Positions 50,501-61,056 of a stretch of 64,000 nt of DNA are shown here, one piece after another. The notes beneath the pieces were generated by a model. It did not search any database. It was not told where the DNA came from and saw nothing but the letters and a program-made list of their open reading frames with translations. The stretch spans positions 69,231 through 133,230 of the forward strand of contig CAZLYK010000001.1 in NCBI GenBank assembly GCA_964563495.1, read 5' to 3'. The DNA is from CAZLYK01 sp964563495. Its GTDB lineage: Bacteria; Acidobacteriota; Blastocatellia; RBC074. Made by a program: the position numbers and the translations under genes. Every line of letters begins with the position of its first letter. The stretch's first letter is position 1.

Positions 50501-51219
50501 ATGAGACACCCATCATTGCTCGATCGGAAACGCGCGGCGCTGGCCGTCATCGATATCCAGGAGGCTTTTCGCCCGATCATCGACGATCTGGATGAGCTGG
50601 CCGCCCGCGTCGCCATCATGGTCCAAGCCTGCAAGCTGCTCAACCTGCCGATTATCGTGACCGAACAGTATCCAAAAGGCCTTGGACATACGGTCAAAGA
50701 AATCTCAGAAAATCTCCCGGGGAGCGCCTCCCCGATTGAAAAGATCTCATTTTCCGCCTGCGGCGTCCGGGAATTCGACACTCAGTTGAGGGAATTCCAC
50801 ACCGAGCAGGTCATCCTGTGCGGGATAGAGGCGCACATCTGCGTCAGCCAGACCGCCCACGATCTGCTCCAGAATGGTTATCAGGTGCATCTGTTGAGCG
50901 ATGCAGTTTCGACTCGACTGGCTGGAAATCGCGAGGTGGGAATAAACAAAATGGCCAGAGCCGGCGCGATCATCTCATCGATCGAGATGGCGCTCTTCGA
51001 GCTCTGCCCGGCCGGGACTCCGGAATTCAAACAGATGCAGGGGNNNNNNNNNNNNNNNNNNNNNNNNNNNNNNNNNNNNNNNNNNNNNNNNNNNNNNNNN
51101 NNNNNNNNNNNNNNNNNNNNNNNNNNNNNNNNNNNNNNNNNNNGGCGCTCTTCGAGCTCTGCCCGGCCGGGACTCCGGAATTCAAACAGATGCAGGGGTT
51201 GGTCAAGATGCTGAGCTGA
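50501..51219 (+). CDS. Isochorismatase-family hydrolase, split by a false assembly gap
   Basis: Cysteine hydrolase of the isochorismatase/nicotinamidase fold. Motifs: ALAVIDIQEAFRP (Asp17 region), NLPIIVTEQYPKGLG with the Lys, and VILCGIEAHICVSQTAHDLLQNGYQVHLLSDAVSTR with the catalytic Cys in EAHICV. A run of 100 N interrupts the 3' end, but the 55 bases before and after the run are identical. Collapsing the duplicate gives an intact 187-aa protein ending MQGLVKMLS. The single-domain YcaC/isochorismatase type has no operon partner here. Confidence 0.88.
51044..51143. other. Run of 100 N, scaffold gap that is probably not real
   Basis: Exactly 100 N flanked by identical 55-base sequences (50989-51043 and 51144-51198). 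This pattern is expected when a k=55 graph assembler leaves overlapping contig ends that a scaffolder joins with a fixed gap. Confidence 0.9.
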
Positions 51220-51332
51220 ATAAAATAGACAGGATTGACAGGATTTTAACAGGATTAAACAGGACGTTTTTCTGCCTTCTCGTTGATCCTGTTTAATCCT
51301 GTTAAAATCCTGTCAATCCTGTCTATTTTATT
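51219..51332. repeat. Inverted repeat, AATAGACAGG family, near-perfect
   Basis: AATAAAATAGACAGGATTGAC and its continuation pair with the complementary arm over about 46 bases, with a small centre. It lies between the convergent isochorismatase gene and the 184-aa secreted protein, so it may work as a two-way terminator. Confidence 0.93.
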
Positions 51333-51344
51333 CTCATCTAATTT

Positions 51345-51899
51345 TCACTGTTTGGTGAAGACCATCTTCGATTCCATCGGGCCGTTCGGGGTCTCGCGGG
51401 TCTGATGAACCTTGAGAGTCTTGCCGCCATCGGCGAGCTCCCAATGCTCAGTGGTATTGATGTTGAAGGTGTTCCCCTGCATCTCGACCGTCATGGCAGA
51501 AGTGATCTCGAGGATCTTCCCATCTCCCATCCACTTGGCCTTGACCGTCATTTTACCGCGTGGGGTGTCGGCGGTGGTCTCGCTGCCGTCCAGCTTGACC
51601 GTCAACGGGCGGTTTCCCATGCCCATTCCACGTCCGCCGCCCCCGCCAGCCCCGGCACCGGGTCCACCCTGCCCGCCTTCCATCTTCTGTTCTCGGGTGA
51701 CCTGACTGTCATCCTGGGTGATCGTCCAGGTCATGCTCTGGATCCGATCGGCCATCATCTGCGGCAATTCGCTTTTGGCCTTATCCAGCGCCCAGGTGCC
51801 CGAAAAATTTGAGCCGGCTTTCGATTGGGCCACGCCGATCGACGACAGCCCGATCACCAGCACTGCCAACAAACCAAAATAAGCTGTAAGTCTCCTCAT
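51345..51899 (-). CDS. Secreted protein of unknown function
   Basis: 184 aa from ATG 51899, with GGGAGGAAACAG just upstream. Signal peptide (residues 3-24, IGVAQ cleavage), then SNFSGTWALDKAKSELP, a motif common in Acidobacteriota secreted beta-rich proteins, a Gly-rich loop (GGQGGPGAGAGGGGG, residues about 75-92) and a lipocalin-like beta pattern (WELADGGKTLKVHQTRETPNGPMESKMVF). No catalytic motif. Monocistronic. Confidence 0.78.
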   Translation of the reverse strand: MRRLTAYFGLLAVLVIGLSSIGVAQSKAGSNFSGTWALDKAKSELPQMMADRIQSMTWTITQDDSQVTREQKMEGGQGGPGAGAGGGGGRGMGMGNRPLTVKLDGSETTADTPRGKMTVKAKWMGDGKILEITSAMTVEMQGNTFNINTTEHWELADGGKTLKVHQTRETPNGPMESKMVFTKQ

Positions 51900-52014
51900 T
51901 GCTGTTTCCTCCCTGAATACCTGAATAATAGTGACAACTAACAAGTAAGACGGGTGAAACCACCCAATAGTCACAATAAATTTGAATGAGCGGGTTTTTT
52001 CCTGCGGATCGCGT

Positions 52015-53142
52015 CTATTCCGTTTGATCGAGCGCCAGGCGGGCGATCTCTTCGCGATGGTGGTTGGCATCGCCGAACATGATCTCGGAGGATTTAGCGC
52101 GTTTGTAATAGAGTTGCAGGTTGTGTTCCCAGGTGAACCCGATGCCGCCGTGGACCTGAACGCCGCGATTGCCGACCTCACGGACGGCATCCGAGCAGTA
52201 TGCTTTCGCCACCGAGACGGCCAGCTTGGCCGTCGGATCGTTCTCCGAAACCGCCCAGGCGGCGTAGTAGATGGCCGACCGCGCGCCTTCGGTCATGAGG
52301 AACATATCAGCGCACTGGTGCTGCACGGCCTGATAGGAGCCGATCGGTTTGCCGAATTGCTGGCGTGTTTTGGCGTACTCGACTGAGGTTTCAAGCGTCC
52401 ATTCCATAACCCCAAGCATTTCGGCGCAGAGCGCGACCACGGCGACATCGGTCGCGGCTTCGAGTGCTTCTCTGGTGCGCGTCGTAAAAGCGAGGGCATT
52501 GGCCTCGGGTGTCGCGAGATTGTCAAACTCCAGGGTATAGAGTTTTCGCGTCGAGTCGATCCCGGGTGTGGGAGTGATCTTCAATCCATTCGCGCCTCGC
52601 TCGACCGGCAGCAGGACCAGGTCCTCTCCGCTGCGCGCGACGCAGATGATCAGATCGGCAACTGCGGCGTCGGCGACGAACATCTTGCTCCCGCTCAGGT
52701 GGTAATTCTTGCCGTCTTTTTCCGCGCGCAGTTCCACCGCAGCCGGGTTCCAGTCGGCGCTCTCTTCGAGCAGTGCGACGGTCGCCTTGAGCTCGCCGTT
52801 TGAGATCGGTTCGAGATATTGCTGGCGTTGGCCTTCGTTCCCGGCCCGCCCGATCAACGCTGCCGCCCAGAGCGTCGGGATGAAGGGACCGGGAAAACAG
52901 GCTCGACCCATCTCTTCAGCCACGGCGATCAGATCGACCGGGTTGAGTCCCAATCCGCCGTACTCTTCGGGAATGATCAAACCCGTCCAACCCTGGTCGG
53001 CGATCCCACGCCACAAATGGTCGTCATAGGCCGTCTCGCTCACCATCAATTCGCGGACGCGTTCGGGCCGGCATTCGCGGGCAAAGAAGTCCCGCGCCGA
53101 CTGCTGCAACAGTTTTTGTGCTTTGCTCAGATCAAAATTCAT
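52015..53142 (-). CDS. Acyl-CoA dehydrogenase subunit lacking the usual Glu base
   Basis: 375 aa. Motifs: QSARDFFARECRP start, EEYGGLGLNPVDLIAVAEEMGR, RQQFGKPIGSYQAVQHQCADMF and VHGGIGFTWEHNLQLYYKRAK. The C-terminal site reads FGDANHHREEIA rather than YEGTxxxxR, so Asp stands near the base position. This is the pattern of the non-catalytic-like subunit in heteromeric FadE pairs of actinobacterial steroid degradation. It begins 3 bp after the stop of another acyl-CoA dehydrogenase (53146-54321), its likely partner. Confidence 0.92.
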   Translation of the reverse strand: MNFDLSKAQKLLQQSARDFFARECRPERVRELMVSETAYDDHLWRGIADQGWTGLIIPEEYGGLGLNPVDLIAVAEEMGRACFPGPFIPTLWAAALIGRAGNEGQRQQYLEPISNGELKATVALLEESADWNPAAVELRAEKDGKNYHLSGSKMFVADAAVADLIICVARSGEDLVLLPVERGANGLKITPTPGIDSTRKLYTLEFDNLATPEANALAFTTRTREALEAATDVAVVALCAEMLGVMEWTLETSVEYAKTRQQFGKPIGSYQAVQHQCADMFLMTEGARSAIYYAAWAVSENDPTAKLAVSVAKAYCSDAVREVGNRGVQVHGGIGFTWEHNLQLYYKRAKSSEIMFGDANHHREEIARLALDQTE

Positions 53143-53145
53143 ATT

Positions 53146-54321
53146 TTAATAACTCTTGGGCAAACCGAGGACGCGCTCGGCGACGATGTTGCGCTGGATT
53201 TCGCTGGTGCCGGCTTCGATCGTGTTGGCGCGAGTGCGCAAATAATTGAAGGCCCACTGTCCGTGATCGAAACCGTGCAGCTGTGCGTATGGGCCGAGCG
53301 TTTCCATGGCGATCTGCTGGAACCTCTGGTTGTACTCGCTCCAGAGCAGCTTGAGGATCGAGCCTTCGGGCCCCGGAATGCTTTCGCTCTGCATCTTGCT
53401 CAGCGCGCGGGTGTTGGTGAGGCGAAAGATCTCCAGTTCCATAAAAGCCTGGGCCAGCTTCTGGCGGATCACCGGGTCCTGGTTGGCGGGCTTCCCGTGG
53501 CGCTTCATTTCGCGGGTGTGGGCGATCAATTGATCCAGATTGCGCTTGAACTGGACGTAGATGCCGGTGCCCAGATGCGCACGCTCGTTCATGAGCGTGG
53601 CGATCGCCGTGTGCCAACCCCTGTTGACCTCGCCGAGCACGTTCGTCACCGGCACGCGCACGTTATCAAAAAAGACCTCGTTAAAGCTCGCGTCTCCGGT
53701 CATCTGTTTGAGCGGCCGGACGGCCACCCCCGGAGAATGCATATCGACGAGGAGAGCCGTGATGCCCTTGTGTTTAGGCGCGGCCGGGTCGGTCCGCACC
53801 AGCAAGAGGCACCAGTCGGCGGCGTGAGCCAGGCTGGTCCAGATCTTCTGTCCATTGACGACGAAATGATCGCCATCGAGCGTCGCCTTGGTGCTTAATG
53901 AGGCGACGTCGCTCCCGGCGTTCGGTTCGGAGAATCCCTGGCACCAGATCTCTTCAGCCGAGAGGATTTTGGGCAGGTAACGCATCTTCTGTTCGGGCGT
54001 ACCGACAGCGATGATCGTCGGACCGATGAGCGAAAGACCGAGCACATTGATCAGGGGCGGGGCCTCGGCGCGCGCCCATTCCTCCTGAAAGATCGCCTGC
54101 TCAATCAGCCTCGCGCCGCGGCCGCCGTACTCCTTCGGCCACGAGAGCCCTGCCCAACCGGCCTCGGCGACTCGCTTTTGCCAACCCCGCAGGTAATTGA
54201 AGTATTCGCCCTTCTCTTCTTCGTTGGTGCTGCCGGAAAACGGCGGCGGTACATTCGAGTGCAGCCAGGCTCGCAGCTCGTCACGAAACAACTGCTCTTC
54301 GGGATTGAGATTTAAGTCCAT
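53146..54321 (-). CDS. Acyl-CoA dehydrogenase, catalytic partner of the 52015 gene
   Basis: 391 aa. Motifs: LSWPKEYGGRGARLIEQAIFQEEWAR, WCQGFSEPNAGSDVAS, VVNGQKIWTSLAHAADWCLLLVRTD, and EAGTSEIQRNIVAERVLGLP with the catalytic Glu. GAGGAAGGG precedes the ATG. Together with the 52015 gene it probably forms an alpha2-beta2 dehydrogenase for bulky acyl-CoA. Upstream on the same strand are the ETF-quinone oxidoreductase and ETF genes, separated by a large inverted repeat. Confidence 0.94.
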   Translation of the reverse strand: MDLNLNPEEQLFRDELRAWLHSNVPPPFSGSTNEEEKGEYFNYLRGWQKRVAEAGWAGLSWPKEYGGRGARLIEQAIFQEEWARAEAPPLINVLGLSLIGPTIIAVGTPEQKMRYLPKILSAEEIWCQGFSEPNAGSDVASLSTKATLDGDHFVVNGQKIWTSLAHAADWCLLLVRTDPAAPKHKGITALLVDMHSPGVAVRPLKQMTGDASFNEVFFDNVRVPVTNVLGEVNRGWHTAIATLMNERAHLGTGIYVQFKRNLDQLIAHTREMKRHGKPANQDPVIRQKLAQAFMELEIFRLTNTRALSKMQSESIPGPEGSILKLLWSEYNQRFQQIAMETLGPYAQLHGFDHGQWAFNYLRTRANTIEAGTSEIQRNIVAERVLGLPKSY

Positions 54322-54334
54322 AACCCTTCCTCAG

Positions 54335-54429
54335 AAAAGCCTGGGTACGCGGGCGCCCCGCCCGCACAGGTTGATGATCAGTCTCTTCGCCGGAACCTGC
54401 GGGCGGGGCGCCCGCGTACCCAGGCTTTT
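54335..54429. repeat. Large GC-rich inverted repeat, copy 1 (AAAAGCCTGGGTACGCGGG)
   Basis: Arms AAAAGCCTGGGTACGCGGGC...CCGCA complementary over about 33 bases, loop CAGGTTGATGATCAGTC... Copy 2 at 60155-60249 has the same arms with the loop in reverse orientation. Sits between the ETF-quinone oxidoreductase stop and the acyl-CoA dehydrogenase start. Confidence 0.93.
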
Positions 54430-54512
54430 CATTCTTTTCTGGGCGCCGCTCTGCGCGACCTGAACGACTCCTCAGAATATTAGACATCCTGTTTAATCTT
54501 CTTCAAATCCTG

Positions 54513-56509
<1,997 letters not shown>

Positions 56510-56510
<1 letters not shown>

Positions 56511-57478
56511 TATTTGGCCAGCTTTTCGCGCAACAGGGGGATGACCTTTTTGTAATCCTCGACGATCCCGAAACGGCAATGCTTGAAGATCGGGGCGTCG
56601 GGATCGATGTTAATCGCAGCGATGACTTTGGCATCGGTGATGCCGGCCAGATGCTGGCTGGCGCCGCGTATCGCCACCGCCAGATAGAATCCCGGAGCGA
56701 CCTTCTTGCCGGTCTGGCCGACCTGCCAGGATGGCGGGCACCATCCCGAATCGCACGCCGCGCGAGAAGCCGCAACCTGCCCGCCGAGCAGCGCGGCCAG
56801 CGCCTGCAAATCGGCGAAGGGCTCGGGCCCGCCCAGCCCGCGACCACCCGCGATGATAATGCTTGCGTCTTCCAGCCGGGCCACGCCGGCCGCCTCGGAT
56901 TTGCGTTCGACAATCCTGGTCGGCGTGGTCGAGCTCAAATCAAGCCGCGTCGCCTTGACTGTAGAGACGGAGGACGAGGCCGCGACGACTGGTTCGAAAG
57001 CGCGCGAGCGCAGCCAGACGACGGCGGGAGAGCGCTTGAGCTCGATCGTAGCCATGGCTTTACCGCCGTATACACTGCGCTTGACGCGAACCTTACCGCC
57101 CTCGATCGAGAGACCTATCCCGTCACCGGCGGCGCTCCCGCCGAGCCGGTGAGCCAGTCGCGGCGCCAGCTCCTGACTGTAGGTCTCGTTGCCGAGCAAA
57201 ATCACGCGGGCAGACAATTCGCGACAAATCTGAGTCAGGGCGTTGAGACAGACCTCGGGTTGATATTCGGCCAGCTCCTTCTGGTCGGCGGAGATGACCG
57301 CGTCCGCCACCGAGGCGAGCCTGATATTCAATTCCGGATCGTGCGGGCCGATAGCAACCGCGTGCAACCGCCCGCTCAAAGCATCGGCCAGGCGACGCCC
57401 GGCGCCGACCAGACCTTGCGCCGCCCGATCATATCCGGCGGCAGTGAAAAGACAGATCACGATTTCGCTCATAGCCAT
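56510..57478 (-). CDS. etfA: Electron transfer flavoprotein alpha subunit
   Basis: 322 aa. FAD-binding C-terminal region GQTGKKVAPGFYLAVAIRGASQHLAGITDAKVIAAINIDPDAPIF is the EtfA/FixB signature. The N-terminal half is the Rossmann-like domain (VICLFTAAGYDRAAQGL). Start ATG 57478; a second ATG two codons in is possible. 9 bp after etfB and overlapping the membrane Fe-S protein, so one transcript: etfB-etfA-etfD-like. Confidence 0.95.
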
Positions 57479-57487
57479 CCCAATTAT

Positions 57488-58291
57488 TTATAAAGCGCTT
57501 GTCACTTCAATTATACGCTGCGCCAGTTGCTCGACCTTCTGCTCGAGAGTATCGCCGGAAACCAGCTCGCAAGTCACATCTTTGACGGGAATCGCCAGAT
57601 CGACGATGTCATAGTAAATGCCGCCGGCGCGGACCTCGGCCGCGTTGACGCCGATCTCTTCGAGCGTCCACGTGGTAATCGGCTGTCGCGCGGACATCAT
57701 TATGTCACGCGTTTTGGGGATGCGCGGGACGTTGAACTCATTGTTGGTAATCGTCGCGACGAGTGGGGTTTGAGCTTCGACCCTCTCCCATCCGTTATCT
57801 GTCTGGCGCTTGACCACCAGCCCGGCTCCGCCGGTTTCGAGATTGTCGACAAAAGAGATGCACGGTGTTCCGAGCTCTTCGGCGAGCAGGCCGCCGGTCT
57901 GACCGACGCCCCAATCGCCCGATTCGCGCCCGACCAGCACCAGATCGTAATCACCGATCTTGCGCACGGCTGCCGCCAGCACCTGGGCGACGGCCAGCGG
58001 ATCCGGATGCGGGTGTCCGTCATTCAATACCAGCACGGCCTGATCGGCTTTCATGGCCAGCGCCTTGCGGAGCGAATCTTCAGCGCTCTCAGCGCCGAAG
58101 CTGAGAGCCGTGATCCGGCCGCCGAACTTTTCGCGGAACTGGAGCGCCGTCTCGAGCGCGTTCTCGCAAAAGATATTGGTCACCAAATTGGCCGAACCTC
58201 GGACAGCCTCTCTCTTCTCGCTGTCGACGCGAAAATCACGGACGGGAATTTCAGGATCGAGAATTTGCTTGAGACAAACGATGATATTCAC
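57488..58291 (-). CDS. etfB: Electron transfer flavoprotein beta subunit
   Basis: 267 aa, GTG start at 58291 with AAGGG upstream. MNIIVCLKQILDPEIPVRDFR, ALSFGAESAEDSLRKALAMKADQAVLV, LVLVGRESGDWGVGQTGGLLAEELG and VPRIPKTRDIMMSAR are standard EtfB elements (AMP-binding and interaction loop). First gene of the ETF operon; receives electrons from acyl-CoA dehydrogenases such as those nearby. Confidence 0.95.
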   Translation of the reverse strand: MNIIVCLKQILDPEIPVRDFRVDSEKREAVRGSANLVTNIFCENALETALQFREKFGGRITALSFGAESAEDSLRKALAMKADQAVLVLNDGHPHPDPLAVAQVLAAAVRKIGDYDLVLVGRESGDWGVGQTGGLLAEELGTPCISFVDNLETGGAGLVVKRQTDNGWERVEAQTPLVATITNNEFNVPRIPKTRDIMMSARQPITTWTLEEIGVNAAEVRAGGIYYDIVDLAIPVKDVTCELVSGDTLEQKVEQLAQRIIEVTSAL

Positions 58292-58495
58292 GCTTATGCC
58301 CTTAACGCTTGCCGCGCTCTTCTAACGGGGAATCTCCGGCGGCGAGCCTGGTTACCTGCCTTTGATTTGTTTTTGTTTTGACTATGCCTATAATGCCCGC
58401 ACCGTTCTAGAACAAGGCAGGCGTGGCGAATTTATCTTTGCAGTCACACCCTGTCAAGAACGCTGACTCGCTTCAACAAAATCAAAAGGACAGTC

Positions 58496-59389
58496 ATGGA
58501 GATTCGACGGACACCCGACGAGCGTTTCGCCAATTTGCCCGGGTACAATTTCGAGCCGCATTACATCGAGATTAGCGGCCTGCGCCTGCATTATCTCGAC
58601 GAGGGGCCGCGCGACGCCGCCCCGGTGCTCATGCTGCACGGCGAGCCTTCGTGGTGCTATCTGTATCGCAAGCTGATCCCGATCGTGACCGGCGCCGGCT
58701 ATCGTGCTGTCGCGCCGGACCTGATCGGCTTTGGGCGTTCGGATAAACCGACCAGGCGGGAAGATTACAGCTATCAATTTCACGTCGACATGGTGGCGGC
58801 TTTTATCAAGATGCTCGATCTGCACGAGCTCACACTGGTCTGCCAGGATTGGGGAGGCCTGCTCGGCCTGAGAATCGCCGCCGAACATCCCGCGCGATTT
58901 GCCCGGATCGTCGCGGCAAACACCTTCCTCCCGACCGGCGACCATGCCCCGAGCGAAGGATTTCTGCGCTGGCGGCAATATTCGCAGACGGTCGAGAATT
59001 TTCACGCCGGCGGCATCGTCAAAGGGGGTTGCCTCAAAGAGCTCCCGGCGGAAGTCATTGCCGCGTACAACGCGCCGTTTCCCGATGACAGTTACAAAGC
59101 CGGCGCGCGCCAGTTCCCTTTGCTCGTCCCGACGCGACCTGACGACCCGGCTGCCGACGCAAACCGGAGGGCGTGGGAAGTCCTGCGCCGCTGGGAAAAA
59201 CCATTTCTCACCGCTTTCAGCGACAACGACCCGGTCACGCGCGGTGGAGACAAGATCTTCCAAAAACTGATTCCGGGCGCGCAGGGCCAGCCTCACCTGA
59301 CGATCACCGGGGCAGGACATTTCCTGCAGGAAGACAAGGGCGAAGAACTGGCTCAGGTCATCGTCGATTTTATTGGACAGACTAAATAG
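58496..59389 (+). CDS. Haloalkane dehalogenase, HLD-I type (alpha/beta hydrolase)
   Basis: 297 aa. Nucleophile Asp118 in LVCQDWGGLLGL (Trp119 binds halide), oxyanion HGEPSW (49-53), acid Asp245 in FSDNDPVT and His275 in GAGHFLQED. An Asp nucleophile, instead of Ser, with Trp and the acid after strand 7 place it in the DhlA/DhmA branch that hydrolyses carbon-halogen bonds. The cap region carries FLRWRQYSQ with a second candidate halide Trp. Natural substrate unknown. Divergent from the ETF operon; 29 bp ahead of the DUF1080 gene. Confidence 0.9.
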   Translation: MEIRRTPDERFANLPGYNFEPHYIEISGLRLHYLDEGPRDAAPVLMLHGEPSWCYLYRKLIPIVTGAGYRAVAPDLIGFGRSDKPTRREDYSYQFHVDMVAAFIKMLDLHELTLVCQDWGGLLGLRIAAEHPARFARIVAANTFLPTGDHAPSEGFLRWRQYSQTVENFHAGGIVKGGCLKELPAEVIAAYNAPFPDDSYKAGARQFPLLVPTRPDDPAADANRRAWEVLRRWEKPFLTAFSDNDPVTRGGDKIFQKLIPGAQGQPHLTITGAGHFLQEDKGEELAQVIVDFIGQTK

Positions 59390-59418
59390 ACCGAACAATT
59401 AAAGGAAGATAGCAAGCC

Positions 59419-60156
59419 ATGCGAATCAAGACTGCTTCGATACTGTTGATTATCGCCATCTGCTCAATCACGGCGGTTGCTCAAACCAAATCCAATCAAT
59501 TGACCAAAGCCGAGAAGGAGGCAGGCTGGAGGCTGCTTTTCGACGGCCAGACGCTGAATGGCTGGCGTGGATTCCACAACCAGAAGACGCCCGGCGGCTG
59601 GGTGGTCGAAGATAGCTGTATCAAGAAGACCAGGGGCAGAGGTGAACTGGGTGAAGCCGGCGGTGACCTGATCACGCTCGATCAATTCGACAATTTTGAG
59701 CTGGAGCTTGAGTGGAAGCTGACCAAGGGCGGCAACAGCGGAATCAAGTACCTGGTCTCGGAAAGCCTGCCGCCGACCGGCAAATCTGGCGTCAGCTTCG
59801 AGATGCAGGTGCTCGACGACGACAATCATCCCGACGCCAAAATGGGAATCGAAGGGACCCGCACCGCCGGCGCGTTGTACGATTTGATCGCCCCAAGCGC
59901 CAACAAGGTTCTCAAACCGGTCGGTCAGTTCAACCAGGCGCGCCTGGTCGTCAGGGGCAACCACATCGAGCACTGGCTCAATGGAGTCAAGGTCCTCGAA
60001 TTCGAGCGCGGCAGCCATGAGTTCAAGGCCCGAATTGCGCAGAGCAAGTTCAAGAACACCAAAGGCTTCGGCGAAACGGCCAAAGGGCACATCCTGCTCC
60101 AGGACCACGGCGACGAGGTCTGGTTCCGCAACATCAAGCTTCGCGAGGTGAAATAA
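59419..60156 (+). CDS. DUF1080 (3-keto-disaccharide hydrolase-type) secreted protein
   Basis: 245 aa, signal peptide (residues 1-21). Family pattern: GWRLLFDGQTLNGWRGFHNQ, WVVEDSCIKKTRG, LELEWKLTKGGNSGIKYLVSE, SFEMQVLDDDNHPDAK, NHIEHWLNGVKVLEFERGS, ILLQDHGDEVWFRNIKLRE. Concanavalin-like beta-sandwich; some members cleave 3-keto-glycosides. The stop codon overlaps the large inverted repeat at 60155. The genes downstream encode sugar dehydrogenase, isomerase and reductase proteins, in keeping with a keto-sugar pathway. Confidence 0.92.
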   Translation: MRIKTASILLIIAICSITAVAQTKSNQLTKAEKEAGWRLLFDGQTLNGWRGFHNQKTPGGWVVEDSCIKKTRGRGELGEAGGDLITLDQFDNFELELEWKLTKGGNSGIKYLVSESLPPTGKSGVSFEMQVLDDDNHPDAKMGIEGTRTAGALYDLIAPSANKVLKPVGQFNQARLVVRGNHIEHWLNGVKVLEFERGSHEFKARIAQSKFKNTKGFGETAKGHILLQDHGDEVWFRNIKLREVK

Positions 60157-60249
60157 AGCCTGGGTACGCGGGCGCCCCGCCCGCATGTTTCGGCGAAGAG
60201 ACTGATCATCAACCTGTGCGGGCTCCGACGCCCGCGTACCCAGGCTTTT
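60155..60249. repeat. Large GC-rich inverted repeat, copy 2, loop inverted
   Basis: AAAGCCTGGGTACGCGGGCG with complementary right arm; loop TTTCGGCGAAGAGACTGATC is the reverse complement of the copy 1 loop. The right arm is slightly worn (CTCCGACG for GGGGCG). Between the DUF1080 gene and UTR element copy 3. Confidence 0.92.
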
Positions 60250-60262
60250 CCGAGAAGTCGTT

Positions 60263-60337
60263 CATGTCGTTGGACGACGCTCTGTAACGATGCGATTACT
60301 CCCGACCGCAAGCGCTCGGGAGTAATCGCTGAGGAGA
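60263..60337 (+). promoter_or_regulatory. 5'-UTR hairpin element carrying a Shine-Dalgarno site, copy 3
   Basis: CATGTCGTTGGACGACGCTC, CTGTAACGATGCG, hairpin ATTACTCCCGA/GCTCGGGAGTAAT, then GAGGAGAAG about 10 bases before the GTG at 60348. The stem keeps pairing with sequence changes relative to copies 1 and 2. Confidence 0.78.
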
Positions 60338-60347
60338 AGAAACAACC

Positions 60348-61037
60348 GTGAGATCACACCCGCCTATCGTACAGATTTCCCTCGACCTGACCGACATCAA
60401 AGAAGCGATTGAGACGGCGCGGATCGCAGTCGAAGCCGGCGTAGACTGGCTTGAAGCCGGCACGCCATTGATCCTGGCTGAGGGTCTGCACGGAGTGCGC
60501 GCCCTGCGACGGGAGTTTCCCAACCATCCGATCGTCGCCGACCTCAAAACCATGGACGGCGGTTACCTGGAAGCCGAGATGATGGCCAAGGCCGGCGCAA
60601 CGCACGTCGTGGTCATGGCGCGCGCTCACGCAGAGACGATCAAATGCGTCGTCCGGGCCGGGCGTGATTTCGGATGCAAAGTCATGGGCGACGATATGGT
60701 CTGCGAAGACAAGGCCGCCGCCGCCAAATGGATGGAAGATTTGGGTGTCGATTACATCGTACACCATACCGGGTTCGACGAGCGCAACGGCATGATGGCG
60801 GCAACCGGCAAGCGGCTGAGCCCAATCGATGACCTGGCCGCTGTCGTCAACGCCGTCGGCATCCCGGTTCAAGCCGTCGGCGGATTGACCATCGAGGAAG
60901 CGATCGAGATGCCAAAACACGGCGCCCCGCTGGTCGTGATCGGCGCCCCGCTGGCGATCGACGCCCACTCATTCAACGTCGCAAGCGGCGATCTGAAAGC
61001 AATCTTAAGCGAAATCGTAAGGAGGATCAGAGGCTGA
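60348..61037 (+). CDS. HUMPS-family sugar-phosphate lyase/decarboxylase (hexulose-6-P synthase or keto-gulonate-6-P decarboxylase type)
   Basis: 229 aa OMP-decarboxylase-fold enzyme. Metal/catalytic motif ADLKTMDGG (Asp65, Lys67, Asp70), preceded by DWLEAGTPLI and followed by KAGATHVVVMA, DYIVHHTGFDER and VQAVGGLTIEEAIEMPKHGAPLVVIGAPL. This matches the hexulose-6-phosphate synthase/3-keto-L-gulonate-6-phosphate decarboxylase family. No hexulose isomerase (PHI) gene is beside it, so a ketose-acid decarboxylase or aldol role in the following sugar genes is at least as likely. GTG start. Confidence 0.9.
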   Translation: MRSHPPIVQISLDLTDIKEAIETARIAVEAGVDWLEAGTPLILAEGLHGVRALRREFPNHPIVADLKTMDGGYLEAEMMAKAGATHVVVMARAHAETIKCVVRAGRDFGCKVMGDDMVCEDKAAAAKWMEDLGVDYIVHHTGFDERNGMMAATGKRLSPIDDLAAVVNAVGIPVQAVGGLTIEEAIEMPKHGAPLVVIGAPLAIDAHSFNVASGDLKAILSEIVRRIRG

Positions 61038-61056
61038 TCTGCCTCGAATCAAAACT

